From: Charina bottae
Lineage: Eukaryota > Chordata > Lepidosauria > Squamata > Charinaidae
NCBI GenBank assembly: GCA_023362775.1
Contig: JALMGJ010000003.1
Location: forward strand, 51,996,416-52,060,415
Reading direction: 5' to 3'
Length of the DNA: 64,000 nucleotides
In this document: positions 1-10,626 of the stretch, one piece after another
Layout: each line of letters opens with the position of its first letter
Position numbering within the stretch: the stretch's first letter is position 1
The notes under the pieces: model-generated
What the model saw: only the letters and a program-made list of their open reading frames with translations
Told to the model about the DNA's origin: nothing
Database searches by the model: none
Translations under genes and position numbers: made by a program

Positions 1-15
1 TTGTACCAGCTGCAG

Positions 16-137
16 CCTTCTTTTGTGCCATCTTCTTTTGTGCTGGTGCAGCTGGGGCTTCTCTTGTGCCCCGCCTGGGCAGGGTGCAAGAGAAGCCCCA
101 GCTGCACCAGCACAAAAGAAGATGGCACAAAAGAAGG
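16..137. repeat. Perfect 51-bp-arm inverted repeat (hairpin)
   Basis: Bases 16-66 are the exact reverse complement of bases 87-137, separated by a 20-nt GC-rich loop. Each arm contains a direct duplication of a cttcttttgtgc unit. As RNA this would be a long perfect stem. It lies beside GC-rich DNA and upstream of a Tigger-like end, so it may be the interior of a MITE whose left end is outside the window. Confidence 0.95.
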
Positions 138-224
138 TTCCGGCGTGTACAGTAGTGTCACACAGTGCAGTGGGTGCGGCGGTGGGGGGCAAGGCCGGGC
201 AGCGGGGGCAGCTGGCAGCGGTGG

Positions 225-411
225 GTAGGCGGGTAGCCAAAAGGCGGTCATAAATGCGGCTTGGCCTGAGTGGGCCCAAATTTTGTTCATGTGACTGCGG
301 GGGCACTGCAATGGCCAGAACTTCGAGAAGCAATCATAATTCCCTTTGTTCAGTGCCATCATACCTTCGAATGGTCGCTGAATGAATGGACGTTAAGCGA
401 GGACTACCTGT
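225..411. mobile_element. Tigger-like (Tc1/mariner) MITE, one end
   Basis: The stretch carries phrases such as ggcggtcataaatgcgg and gttcagtgcc and ends in cgaggactacctg followed by TA, the terminal inverted repeat style of a Tigger-like non-autonomous family common in squamates. The family name is from memory. The opposite end is not visible and may lie left of the window. The GC-rich part at 140-240 may be its interior. Confidence 0.6.
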
Positions 412-1085
412 ATTTCTATTGTAATAGAAAAGTTCCCAAATACACGATAAATACATCCTTTCATAATTAGATTATATTTTAAGAATCCTTTTGTAGTCAG
501 CATGTCTTAGAGCAAGCCACAGATATGAAGATCATCATCTTTTTACTCACACGACCCCCCATATTTAAACTTAAGCTGCAAGTGAGCCAGTATCGGTGGT
601 GGAGTACCCCAAACTATCGTCTTTATGTTGCTTCCTTCTTCTTTTCACTTGACAAGCTTTGTTTCTATGAAGGCTTTCAAAACTGATATTACGCCATTTA
701 TAGTGCAAAACAATAGCATCCATTTTTTGCCAGCCTAGGACATTTTGCGGCCTGACTTCTTCCAGCCATTTCACATGTAGAAACCAATGGGACTGCTATT
801 TGCACCACCACAGTTGGCATCAGGTTAGTTTAAGGAGGAAAGGCCAATTGTGCGATGTACTGTACAGTCCATCCCGGCAAAGAGGAAAAGAGCTCAGGAG
901 GAAAAAAAACAAAGGCAGTGTTAATCATTATAGTTCAGAAGTGTTGGAGATTGAAGTCTTCTGGTGTGGATCTCAGTGTTCCTGAAAGCAGGAATCTGAC
1001 TGAGTGAAGCAGGTTTGATAACTATAACAGGGAGGAGTGATCATGAACAGGGCCTCCCTTTTTTAAAAGGGGCATAATTGGCATT
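412..1085. other. No recognised feature
   Basis: AT-rich unique-looking sequence. The open frames here are short, without recognisable domains. I see no splice-framed exon, RNA gene or repeat. Confidence 0.5.
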
Positions 1086-1099
1086 CAGGACAGTGCTGT

Positions 1100-1560
1100 T
1101 CAAAGGTCCTCTTGGCCAAAGCTGAGACCTGCTGCTCTAGTCCAGTAGGACCCCGAACTGCAGCAAATCCTCCATTTCTGGGATGTTTGGAGGACTGTTT
1201 CTTTTCTCTGGGAATGCCGACATTGTGGAATACCTTCCCTCTGGAGATCAGGTGGGGCCTCTCTTTGTTGATTATTCAAAAACTTCTGAGCCACCTGCTT
1301 TGGTGTTGCCATCCTTTATTTTTAAGTTTTTAGGGTATTTTTATGGGTTTTGTTTAATTTATTTATTTATTTATTTAATTTATATTACCGCCCATCTTCC
1401 TCCAAGGGGGGAACTCTGGGCGGTTTACAGTAAAATGCTGTTTATTGCTCCTATTTATGACTGTCAGATTTTTTTATTATACTGTGGGTGTTTTAATTGT
1501 ATATTTATTGTATGTAAGCTGCTGAGAGTCTTTTGGATTACAGTAGGATAGAAATATGTT
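1100..1560 (+). pseudogene. L2-type LINE 3' end (RT C-terminus and 3' UTR)
   Basis: Translation on the plus strand near 1217-1300 gives LWNTFPLEIRWGLSLLIIQK, matching the extreme C-terminus of L2/CR1-group reverse transcriptases (pattern LWNxLPxEIR...F). An AT-rich 3' UTR follows, ending near 1560. Inside it, 1356-1440 holds an antisense copy of the L2-type tail (taccgcccat ... ctgggcgg) headed by a (TTTA)n tract, a second nested insertion. The open frame is too short to be functional. This is an old truncated copy. Confidence 0.7.
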
Positions 1561-1589
1561 TGAATAGTGTAAATACAAAAATAAATAGT

Positions 1590-1885
1590 CTATCAACTCC
1601 AAGTGAGGAAGTGCAACCTCACTCAGAGCCAGGGGTGGAAGATCCCCAAAACTGGATCCCAGAGAGCTAAAACCCACAGCTGCTTGATCTTGCTTGGGCT
1701 AAGTCAGAGTCTGTTTTTCCCATCCAGACCCTCACAGCTCCAGACACTGAGACAGAACCAAGAAAGCACCACTTAATTGCCCCAAAACAGAGATGTATAA
1801 CTGTTTATTATCAGCATACTGATGAGACTTGACCCCATGCCAAAGGAGGACCTCACCGAGCAGCGTCATGTTAAAAATGGGGAGA
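1590..1885 (-). pseudogene. L2-type LINE reverse-transcriptase fragment
   Basis: The minus strand translates, with frameshifts, to a degenerate version of the RT region downstream of the YADD motif: a tatgctgat core near 1825, then SYTSLFW-like and GLDGKNRL-like segments that align to the corresponding region of the LINE at 38.6-42.3 kb. It is orientated opposite to the neighbouring plus-strand L2 end at 1100-1560, so it is a separate or inverted piece. Confidence 0.6.
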
Positions 1886-1914
1886 GAATGGAGCCCTGAG
1901 ACACACTGTAAAGA

Positions 1915-2427
1915 AGAGCCTTCGGAAAGCTTCTGAGGTCTTCCGAAGTATTGCGGGAATGGGGGGCGCTATTTGGGGAATGGCCGGCACACCCCATTCC
2001 TGTGATACTTTAAAAGACCTCAGAAGCCCAGCCCAGCACAGCACGGCAGCACGGCGCAAAGCGGCTTCTGGGCGTGAAGGGCCAAGCTGGGCACACCTTG
2101 TCAGCAGGGGGAGCAAGAAGACGGCGAAGGTGAGCTGGGGCGGCAGAGCACAGGGCGGCAGGGGTCTCCGAGTGCGGGGTGGCAAAGGCAACTGTGGCTG
2201 GGACTGAGATGGGGCAGCTGGGGCTTCCAGGGGTGGCTTTGCACTGCACTGCAGCTCAGGGGCTTCTTGCAGCCCCAGAGCTGTGGCGTCCCAAGAAGCC
2301 CCTAAGCCGCAGCATGGCAAGCAGCCCCAGAGCCGTGCGGTTCTGGGGCTGCTTGCCACCCCACAAAGCAGGGTGCAGGGCGGCCACAAGAGCAGAGTCA
2401 GGTATGTGGGAGGAGTTGAAGGCAGTC
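1915..2427. repeat. GC-rich block with short hairpins
   Basis: A GC-rich stretch unlike its AT-rich surroundings. It contains small inverted repeats, for example aggggcttcttg near 2252 against caagaagcccct near 2291, and a roughly 19-bp arm pair at 2317-2358 with one mismatch. Together with the Tigger-like end at 2735-2888 it is probably the interior of one longer element, into which the hAT MITE at 2436 inserted. The open frames on both strands are low-complexity and I treat them as chance. Confidence 0.5.
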
Positions 2428-2435
2428 CCTTACCT

Positions 2436-2692
2436 CAGGGGCCCCCAACCTTTTTGGCGCCAGGGACTGGTTTCAAAAGACAATTTTTCCACGGACCGGG
2501 GGGCGGGGTTTCCAGGATTTCCACAGACCAGGGGTGGGATTTCCACGATTTCCATGGACCAGGGGCGGGGTTTGTGGGTGGGAGCCAATCACAATCACTG
2601 GGGGTGGGGTTTGTGGGCGGGAGCCCCACGGCCCAGTTCCTAACAGGCCGCGGCCCACTAGTGAACCACGGCCCACAGGTTGGGGACCCCTG
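2436..2692. mobile_element. hAT-type MITE with 8-bp TSD
   Basis: Terminal inverted repeats start CAGGGGCCCCCAACC on the left and, read inward from the right, CAGGGGTCCCCAACC. The flanks are ccttacct (2428-2435) and cctcacct (2693-2700), an 8-bp duplication with one mismatch, as expected for hAT. The interior has imperfect tandem units around ccaggggtgggatttccac. No transposase is present, so it is non-autonomous. Confidence 0.85.
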
Positions 2693-2734
2693 CCTCACCT
2701 TACTGAGGCTCATGGCTGGGAGGGTCTTTGGCTA

Positions 2735-2888
2735 ATGACCGATGAAATTCACTTAACGATGGCAGCGGGGATTGCCAGGATTGCCGTTGCTAAGTGATGC
2801 AAACACGTGACATCTCGCTTTACAACCGCATTGTTTAGCAATGGAAATTCCAGTCCCAAATGTGGTCGTAAGTCGAGGACCACCTGTA
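2735..2888. mobile_element. Tigger-like (Tc1/mariner) MITE, one end
   Basis: Contains cacttaacgatggca, gttgctaagtgatgc and ends gtaagtcgaggaccacctg followed by TA. It shares the terminal cgaggacyacctgTA with the fragment ending at 411. The GC-rich block at 1915-2735 is a plausible interior of the same copy. Confidence 0.65.
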
Positions 2889-2889
2889 T

Positions 2890-3280
2890 TAAAAACAGTC
2901 AATATTCCTATTCCAAATCTGTTAAATGGCAATGTTATTAGCATTACTAAACTTTTTAGTGAAAATTAAGCTATAATAAAGAAAAGTCTGGTGTGCATAT
3001 AGATGTGAAGTGAATGTGAGAGTTTGCTGGCACATCTATACAAATACATATAACGTTTTGTTCCTCCAATGCAAAGAGACTTAAAGCAGTATCTTCTCTA
3101 TCCTGCAAGTTTAACTATAGGATATGGTCATCTGTGAGCTTTTCCTATTACAGAGATTGAACTAGAATCACTTTTCTGCAGTTCCTAGAGATTCTTGTTC
3201 AGTAAAAAATACATTTGAGAAAAGATTACATATTATTATTATTATAAGATTTTTATCCTGCATTTATTTATTTTATATAC
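2890..3280. other. No recognised feature
   Basis: AT-rich sequence without a recognisable repeat or coding region. Confidence 0.45.
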
Positions 3281-3282
3281 TG

Positions 3283-3505
3283 TAAATAAATAAATAAATA
3301 AATATTCAAGGCAGTGAACATACCTAATACTCCTGTTTCCTATTTTCCTCACAACAACCCTGTGAGGTGGGGGTTGGGCTGAGAGAGAGTGACCGACCCA
3401 AAGTTACCCAGCCGGCTATCATGCCTGAGGCGGGACTAGAACTCTCAGTCTCCTGGTTTATAGGCCAGCACCTTAACCATTAACCCTAACCAAACTGGCT
3501 CATTT
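3283..3505 (-). mobile_element. tRNA-derived SINE with L2-like tail
   Basis: Read on the minus strand it begins gagccagtttggtt, continues with ggttaaggtgctggcc (A-box area) and gagttctagtcccgcc (B-box area), then the body containing ctcacagggttgttgtgagg, and ends in an (AAAT)n tail at 3283-3303. This is the Sauria-like arrangement seen again at 11040 and, with a different tail, at 24953. The phrase resembling telomere repeats near 3481-3492 is just the decayed A-box region. Confidence 0.75.
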
Positions 3506-3898
3506 TTCACATACTCAAAAAAGTTTTAGTGCTCTAAAAATTAATGCTAAAAGAAAATGAGATTATATTTCAAATATTATTACCTGTAATAAAATTACTA
3601 TCAGATTTAGTCCTTGGCTCAGCTTATCCTGGCTGATAAATACATTTCTTCTTGAAAGAAGCAAATAGCTTCTGATTTAGTATATGGACTTTCAATCCAC
3701 GTTCTGCTTATGTTGGGATTAGAAAAAGCCTTAGTGGAGGCCAAACAGAAGGTATTGGATGCAGACATACATGGACAATGATAGATCCAAATTTTCTCAT
3801 TGACTTTGTTGACACTTCCTATTAAATACCTCTTAAATTGCAGAGGTTGAGATAAGTTCACATGTTCTCCTAAACTGCCTTCTATAGTATACTTGGTA

Positions 3899-4229
3899 AA
3901 AAGGTTCCCCCCGCACAGTTGTGCAGTTGTGTCCAACTCTAGGGGCCGGTGCTCATCTCCGTTTGTTAGCCGAAGAGCCAGCGTTGTCCGAAGACACTTC
4001 CATGGTCACGTGGCCGGCATGACATGCGCGGAATGCTGTTACCTTCCCACCGAAGTGGTACCTATTCATCTACTTGCATTTGCATGCTTTCAAATTGCTA
4101 GGTTGGCAAGAGCTGGAGCTAGTGCAGGAGCTCACTCCGTCACGCAGGGCTAGGGATTCGAACCTCCGAACTTGCGATCTTCCGATCGACAAGCCTGGCG
4201 TCTTACCCGCTGAGCCACCATGCCCCAAT
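3899..4229 (-). mobile_element. tRNA-derived SINE with BovB-like tail, 14-bp TSD
   Basis: The minus strand starts ggggcatggtggctcagcgg (tRNA A box) and has ggttcgaatccc (B box), a core with gtaggtaccacttcggtggg-like sequence, and a 3' end with agttggacacaactg, similar to the BovB 3' end at about 16940 (agtcggacacgact). It is flanked by a perfect 14-bp duplication, tagtatacttggta, at 3885-3898 and 4230-4243. It is therefore a complete insertion, probably of a Sauria/Squam-type family mobilised by BovB. Confidence 0.9.
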
Positions 4230-4243
4230 TAGTATACTTGGTA

Positions 4244-4668
4244 CTTAGAGCTAATTTCCCCTCTGCTCAGCAGATGCTTGGATTAGACCCAGTCAGAAAT
4301 TTTAATTGACCTATTTTATTGACAGGTCCACCACAATCTCTACAAAAGTCATGAAATTCTGTGCCTTTGGATTTCAGTTAGAAAATTTGGGGTCTGGCAG
4401 GAACAGCTTTTCACACCTACATGGGCTAACATGCTTGAGAAAGAGAGAAAGAGAGAAAGAATGAATTATTCTCCTCCACTGTTAACTGTTTTATGGCATC
4501 TGTGAAGGCTTTTACTGCCTTTTTGTTCCATGGCTGTTCAATTATCAGATTGATGGGCTGTGATGTAATAAAAAATCTTCTAAAAATGTGAACATACACT
4601 ATTATATACACAGACACACACACATATGTATCACAAGGCAACGTTATATTTCAATTTTTAGTTTTCCT
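4244..4668. other. No recognised feature
   Basis: AT-rich, with a short gaga-rich tract near 4438-4460 and a short (CA)n near 4612-4624. Nothing coding is recognised. Confidence 0.45.
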
Positions 4669-4802
4669 CAGGGGATGGGCAATTTGTGACCTTCCAGCTG
4701 TGGTTGAACTCTGAATCCCTTCGGCATTCACCAGCTGATGGTGAAAGAAGATAGGAGCTGCAATCCAACAACATCTGGAAGACCACACACTGCCCAGCCC
4801 TG
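4669..4802. mobile_element. hAT-like MITE (decayed)
   Basis: The left end caggggatgggcaat and the right end (reverse complement cagggctgggcagtg) are matching terminal inverted repeats around a palindromic interior of the ccaacaacatctgg type that is widespread in squamates. No clear target duplication remains, so boundaries are approximate. Confidence 0.6.
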
Positions 4803-4985
4803 CCTTAAATCATGAGTTCTGGGTATCTGAAAGGCAGAAGAACTAAATGTAGGGGAGACAAACAACCAGTTGTTGCTAAATGGCATTATGTCCTTAGAAA
4901 GCAAATATTTCACAGTGTTGCTTTCTTGTCAAATTTGTATTTACAACATATTAATATTGTCCCACATTTTCAAAGGAAACTATGA

Positions 4986-5125
4986 CAGCTTTCCCCAGCC
5001 TGATTCCTTCCAGATGTTCTGTTTTTCCAGTCCCATAATCTCCAATCAGCATGGTCAAATAGTGATTGGAGATTATGAAAGCTGAAATTCAACACATTTG
5101 GAAGGTACCAGTTTGGGGAAGGATA
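4986..5125. mobile_element. hAT-like MITE with 8-bp TSD
   Basis: Terminal repeats cagctttccccagcctg and (reverse complement of the right end) tccttccccaaactgg flank a palindromic core. The flanks aactatga (4978-4985) and acctatga (5126-5133) are an 8-bp duplication with one mismatch. Confidence 0.7.
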
Positions 5126-5133
5126 ACCTATGA

Positions 5134-6035
5134 CATGCTCCACCTAGACTATTTGTTAAAATGAAGAAGACTTTCAGAGAGTACAGTAAAAGTATAGCTC
5201 CCATTCATCTCAGTAGGATTCTCATTAGGATTTTGCAGAAGTTTTCAAAAGATTGTGATTGTGAGATTGTGATCAAAAGATTTCAAAAGATTTTCTTGAG
5301 AAATAAGATATCAGTTTTCCTCAGGACACCTTAGGTACTCATAACTGTGTACTAAAGCCTCTTGGTGTGAGCCTAAAAATCCATGGTATAGTTATAGCTT
5401 CAGATCATGTGGATGTCCTTCCAATGTTAGCCTGGTAACAAGTCGATTGACTGCTATTTATATACAAGACCCCTAACTTTGTTGCTCCATTCAAAAAACA
5501 ACTTCTGAAAAAGATTTGGAGTTGCAGGGAAGGGGGACTGGAGACTGGTAGTGATTGTCTGCTCTTATTCTGCTAAATGGAAACTTCTGCCCAATCAAAT
5601 AAATTCCCTTAATGGAGGCACAACTGGATTCAGCCATATCAGTTTAATCCTTTAGCTGTAACACCTAAATAATTTTGTATTGGATAAAGCAGTGCTGTAC
5701 TGCACTACTAAACGAATAAAATAAAATTGGCAGATCCCATTTGCATCATTTCTCAGAATACAAATGTTTTAGACTTCTCTCTAAGCTACCAGATATGTGT
5801 TACACTTTATCATAAATATGGCATGTAGATTAAGATATTCAGGTAATTTCATAGCTGAGTTATGCCCAGAACAGCTGGATGGACAGAAGGCCCAAGCCTC
5901 AAGATAAACTATTAGAACAGCAATCCTTGGTGTTTGTCTTAGTCTATGCAGTACAAATCTTGGGAAATATCAGTGCCTTCTGTTTTTGATATCATGTGAA
6001 TAAGCTGCTTGAAAATAAAATGAGTAGTAGAATAA
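5134..6035. other. No recognised feature
   Basis: AT-rich unique-looking DNA. A small direct duplication of the type gattgtgat/aaaagatttt occurs near 5245-5290. No exon or mobile element is recognised. Confidence 0.45.
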
Positions 6036-6039
6036 AATA

Positions 6040-6335
6040 GTCTTTTGAGTCAAATGTGACTTCTAATGACTTCGTGAACATGCTTGTGTAGTTTTCTTGG
6101 CCACAGTACCAAAGTAGTTCACCATTATCTTCTTCTGGGATTATTTTTAGTAACCATAGAGAATATGTGTAGTTGAGGGTTGAAAACCAAGCTCAATGAA
6201 AACCAGATCTCACTATTTTTATAATCTTCCCAGGGTAGCCTCTAGTTGTGAGATTTCCTGATGCTGTCCCATCCACATTCAAATCAGGCCTGATCCTGCT
6301 TAGCTTTTCCAAATCAGCCAATGTTGACTACGTCC
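6040..6335 (-). mobile_element. 5S rRNA-derived SINE with BovB-like tail
   Basis: The plus strand at about 6283-6320 (cccatccacattc, then caggcctgatcctgcttagc) aligns to the antisense of vertebrate 5S rRNA, including the agctaagcag segment of the internal promoter region. Downstream on the minus strand come aatggtgaactactttgg and ggccaagaaaac, then a gactcaaaag-like end, which matches the BovB-like tail module also seen in the SINE at 24953. It is a decayed member of a 5S-headed Sauria-like family. Confidence 0.65.
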
Positions 6336-7539
6336 TGTTACCTAGCTGGGTAGCTAGAGTAAAGCTGTTAATAAAAATGATACAAATGTGTGAACTGTTA
6401 CTTTCCATCTAATCCTTTACCTCCTTTCCACCCCTTCCATCATGGCTAGAGAATCAATCATTTGAACAGATACAGTTGACAATTTCAGATTATTTTAACA
6501 AGGCACAAATATTTCTACTTTTAAATTCAATAAAGAGCACCAGATTCCTGTAGGGAAACTTATAGAGGGAAGTATATATTTCATTCCAGGCAGACATCAT
6601 GTCTTCCCTAACACCAGGGGGTGGGGGTGGGAGGTCTAAATAAATATAGTTTGTACATATGTGTGAGGAGGCCATGCTTTGCCTCAAATAGGTGCTTCGT
6701 GTCATGGAAACAATACATTTCACCTCACCAAGGTGTGAAGGTGAGATCATTATCCTTACTGAGGTTCTTCACCTTGTCCCAAAATCTCATCAGGTAGTCT
6801 CAGTAGTTGAAAGAAGCTTTGGCATCTGCTTTTGGCAACAGGCATTGTCAGATGAGGCCATGAAGCAATTTGCTTTGAGAAGTGAAGGGCCTACATTGCG
6901 TTCAAAGAAGTACTTTGCATGAATTTTCATCAAAGTAAAGCACCCTTACAATGCATTGTACGACCCTAAGAATTAGTACTCTTCTACTGAAAACGGCACT
7001 GAAATTCCACACTCATGTTCCCTAGTGTTTCACATAGCAAACTAATCTTGTTGACTGGCACTGAATAACACTTGGCATTTGTATCAGGGATCAACCAATT
7101 GGCCAAAATGTGGCTCTGAACTTCTCTTTGGGGACCCCTCAAAGCCTTCTCTAACTGAATCATCAAATTTTGCTTTCTCCCATTTTTGAGACAAGTTACA
7201 TATATCTAAAAAAGACTTTACAAAGAAGTTAAAAAACAAAACAGAGAAAAAGCCCCCACTTGAAAAACAGGAGAAATGAACATTCCACCCTGCCTGTGAG
7301 CAAAGCCATCCATTTTGCATCCTTACCCAACCCAATACAGGGCAAAAGAATCTCCATCCTTCATGTAAATGCTGCATACTAAAGGTTTTCAAAGAACTTC
7401 AGATCTCTTTTCAACAATTTAGGAAGATACTGTATTTATTTGAAAGAAAGGTTAGAGTTACAGTACTTTCCTCTAGTTTATCTTTAAAATAAGAACAGTA
7501 TCTTAAAATCACATAAAATACAGTAAAAGAAACAGAATA
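6336..7539. other. No recognised feature
   Basis: AT-rich sequence with a G-rich tract near 6615. The minus-strand open frames near 6490-6750 and 7084-7392 have no recognisable domain and I do not call them genes. Confidence 0.45.
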
Positions 7540-7545
7540 AATGTA

Positions 7546-7935
7546 TTGTCGAACACAAACATTCACAAACACCAGCACAGTTACAATAAAAAAGAAGAAA
7601 GACTAAAAATTAGCAAAACCTGGCTACCAGTCCTGAAAAACACAGCCTGCAAAAGGTCAACGAACTCAGTCCAACCACCAGGACATGGGAATACTTCTCA
7701 CAATGAACATGCTAATCACGCTCATCAGCCACTCGTTAACATTTCAACACAACAAAAAAACCCACCTAATCTCCTATAATTTAGCTCTATAAATAGAACA
7801 TTGCCACTCTACCTGGGCACAGAGATTTTGCTTCTATCTGTGCTCCTGCCCTCTGAAGATGCTGGCCACAGATGCTGGCGAAACGTTAGGAACCACAACT
7901 TCCAGAACACGGCCACACAGCCCGGAAGACCCACA
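7546..7935 (+). pseudogene. Penelope-like element, C-terminal and 3' fragment
   Basis: The plus frame reads KHQHSYNKKEERLKISKTWL and VLKNTACKRST, matching the C-terminal tail of the minus-strand Penelope-like element near 60.5-60.7 kb (SIKKEESLKISKTWLPVL). The stop is near 7777. The 3' region holds a hammerhead-like module at 7853-7887 and then ggccacacagcccggaag and acccacaacagcc, which also end the 60 kb element. Only the 3' terminus is present, so this is a strongly 5'-truncated copy of the same family. Confidence 0.8.
7845..7892 (+). ncRNA. Hammerhead-like ribozyme motif (degenerate)
   Basis: CTGAAGA at 7853-7859 matches the CUGANGA core. A G-C-rich stem II region ending ctggc follows, then GAAACGTT at 7880-7887, with a short stem I (gccct before, aggaa after). 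One extra base separates CUGANGA from stem II compared with the textbook fold. Penelope-like elements are known to carry hammerhead motifs. Activity of this copy is unproven. Confidence 0.5.
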
Positions 7936-9519
7936 ACAGCCAAGCAGAATAATGTTTTCTATTTAATCTTCCTATGGTAGGAGATAGAAGTTCATCTTAA
8001 ATTCAGTGCCATCTTCCTTTTGGGTAAATATAGGTTGATATTATCATCCCTTATGTGTGGCTGAGGCTGGGCTACATGGAGTTGGTTTCATTTATAGCAC
8101 TCTTCCACACCCAGGAATCCTATGGATATTTATTCCAAGGAAGTTCAAGCCATTTCAGGGATGCATGATCTCTAGCAAATGGCTTGGGGATATACTGTAT
8201 TATGCCAGGACTACCTTCAGTTCAAGTGACAACCTTTCAAAAGGGATAAAGTAGAAGTCAAAAGACACGTCAAGAAGATCGATCATCAAGCTACTGAGCA
8301 GAGTACTGAAGGGAAAAGAAAACATACAATTTCATAAGCATCTGCAAAACCTTCTGTAGGGGCATTTTAAAAAGCTCAAAATCTGAGAGGAGATAGGAAA
8401 CAATCAGTTTGCAAAAAAACCTTTTATTTGGAAACATAGAATGGAGTTATCAACAACAGGGAGGCATCGTCTGCAGTTCTTCCTACATCTGCCAGATCCT
8501 CACACAGAGCTAGCTACAGTGTTCTCTGCCCATGTCATATATCTGAGGCAAAACCAGGAGTCCTGCTCATGATGATAAGGAGCAGTTCTACACACTGTCT
8601 TGATGGCTTGAACAGTCTGTGCATCAGAAGCTGGACATCCCAGGCATTGACATTAATCCCATTAATTAATTGATTAATTTGACATTAATTGACATTAATC
8701 CCAGGCATTAATGAAGTGATGAAAAATAAATAGAAGATATATTTTTCTCCCAAAATGTGGAGGGCATCCAACAATATTTCAAGGTAGCATACTACACAAA
8801 TTCATCCATCCACCTGGCCATGTCAAACATTGCCCAAAAGTTGACACACATAAGGAGTTCTAAACTGAACATTTTGGGGGGGTGATGTCTGGAAAAGAAG
8901 GTTTGGTTCTGTCAAAACGCATACTATAAGATCCATTGCTTAAGTTCCAGGATTTGGAACAATCCTTCCAAGTATGTTTGCATTTTCACATTCTTAAACT
9001 TCATTAATTAATTGTACATTAACTAAGTGCTTATTTATCCTGCCCTGTATCTTACCCAGTTCAAATGTCAGCCACAGTTAAAAAGTTCAGTATATACCAC
9101 AATTCATTTGCAGAGATTTAAATCCTGTCTTCTAAGCTGAGACCAACTGAATTTTATGGTTTTTTAAACCAGTGCCTCTAATTACAAATACTGTATATGG
9201 AATGAATGAGCTTTCTGGTAACATGTTAAGAAAAATGGCAGACAGCCATATAACTACTTTCTAGGTAACAAGAGATGACTGATGATTTTACTACCTATGT
9301 TCAAATAGCGAGAGCAACACGAATTCTCAAAAACAATGTGTTAATGTAAATGGTATGAACTTTTCACATCACAAAGGGAAATAGCAGAGGAGGCAAAGTT
9401 ACTGCCATTTAGAAGGAGTGGGGATTTTTAAACAAGAAATAATCCCTCCTCAGCTTCTTTCAAACATGTATGCAGTTCACCAACTGAATGATATTTGATG
9501 AAGCAAGCTTCTTGAGATC
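7936..9519. other. No recognised feature
   Basis: Unique-looking AT-rich DNA. A short tandem arrangement of attaat/gacattaat units sits at about 8645-8705. No coding evidence is seen. Confidence 0.45.
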
Positions 9520-9527
9520 CTCTAGCC

Positions 9528-9878
9528 CAGGGCTTTCCAAACTGTGTGTCGCGACACAGTACTGTGTCGCCTGGGGGCCCCAAGTGTGTCGCACGACAAC
9601 CCGGAAGTGCTGATGGTGCACCGCCGCTGCTGTGTGCAGCAGTGCACGCAGTGGCGGCAGCGGGCCATCAGCGCTTCCGGGTTCCAGGACGACGACGCTG
9701 CCGCCACCGCCACAGCACGCAAAAACCCAAATGCACGGCGGCGGCAACCCGGAAGCGCTGGCACTTCCGGGGTTTTGCGCGTTGTGGCGGCAACCCGGAA
9801 GCACCGCTGCCAGCACTTCCAGGGATTTGCGCGCTGACCATTGGTGTGTTGCCAATGGCAAAAGTTTGGAAAGCCCTG
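9528..9878. mobile_element. hAT-type MITE with perfect 8-bp TSD
   Basis: It begins CAGGGCTTTCCAAACTGTG and ends agtttggaaagccctg. The flanks ctctagcc (9520-9527 and 9879-9886) are an exact 8-bp duplication. The interior is very GC-rich, with repeated acccggaag units and tgtgtcgcgacac near the left end. Its TIR is shared with the element at 51177-51460. The open frames across it are GC-rich artefacts. Confidence 0.93.
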
Positions 9879-9886
9879 CTCTAGCC

Positions 9887-10626
9887 ACTACAACCATGGG
9901 CTCCATGGTTCCTATTTGATTGTTTATTTGATAACCATTTAATTCAAGAGCTGGAAAGAGAAACTTGAAAAATGTAGCCCAAAATATTGAATTGAATAAT
10001 ACGAAAGCTGAGTTCAAAAGAAAGTGGTAGCAATTAATATCAATCTTCATACAAACCTAAATGAATTAATACATTTTTGTTGACCAAGATTAAGGTGATT
10101 GTCATTCCAGTAGTCACCAGAAGATTTAAGTGACCATCAACTTCAGCTCACCTATTCATTCATTCCTGATGGTTTTGTTCATGGCTGTGGTTTTTAAAGT
10201 GCAGGATGGAGTGCCTATATTGCGGTGATAGAATTAATAGTGTGCTTTAAAGTTTAATTTTCAGGTAATAAAACTCAGGCAAGATGCTGAAAATAACTCT
10301 TGTCAAAGACTTAATGCTAGACACAGTTTTAAAAAAAGAATGCTGTCTCAGCTGGTATGAGAGACTGATAAGAAGTCTAGTAGCCATTTCCAAACCATCA
10401 ACAGATGCAGAAGAGCATGGTAAAAAAGACCAAGACTTTCCCTACTGCTTGCCTATATATAGGGTTCTCATTTGAAAGTAGAGTACTCACTAGAATTCTT
10501 CTGTTGTTACTTCAAGCTTCATCTTAATAAATTTTACCAAAGTTCTGAGAGACTTGTTCTTGGAACTAACTGCTTCCAGTCTAGACTGTTACCAAAAGCC
10601 TGACAGCGGGCTTAATAGTATAACTC
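9887..10626. other. No recognised feature
   Basis: AT-rich, no repeat recognised. Confidence 0.4.

Noticed and set aside
1871..2389. 172-codon minus-strand open frame
   Set aside because: It lies in GC-rich repeat DNA, overlaps open frames on the other strand, is low in complexity and has no domain.
3475..3495. Telomere-like ttaaccctaacc sequence
   Set aside because: It is the decayed A-box region of an antisense SINE, with only about two imperfect units.
4130..4229. tRNA gene (A and B boxes visible)
   Set aside because: It is the head of a SINE with target duplications. The cloverleaf is incomplete and it continues into SINE core.
9460..10050. 196-codon minus-strand open frame
   Set aside because: It spans the whole GC-rich hAT MITE and its flanks, including the 8-bp target duplications, so it cannot be an ancestral gene.
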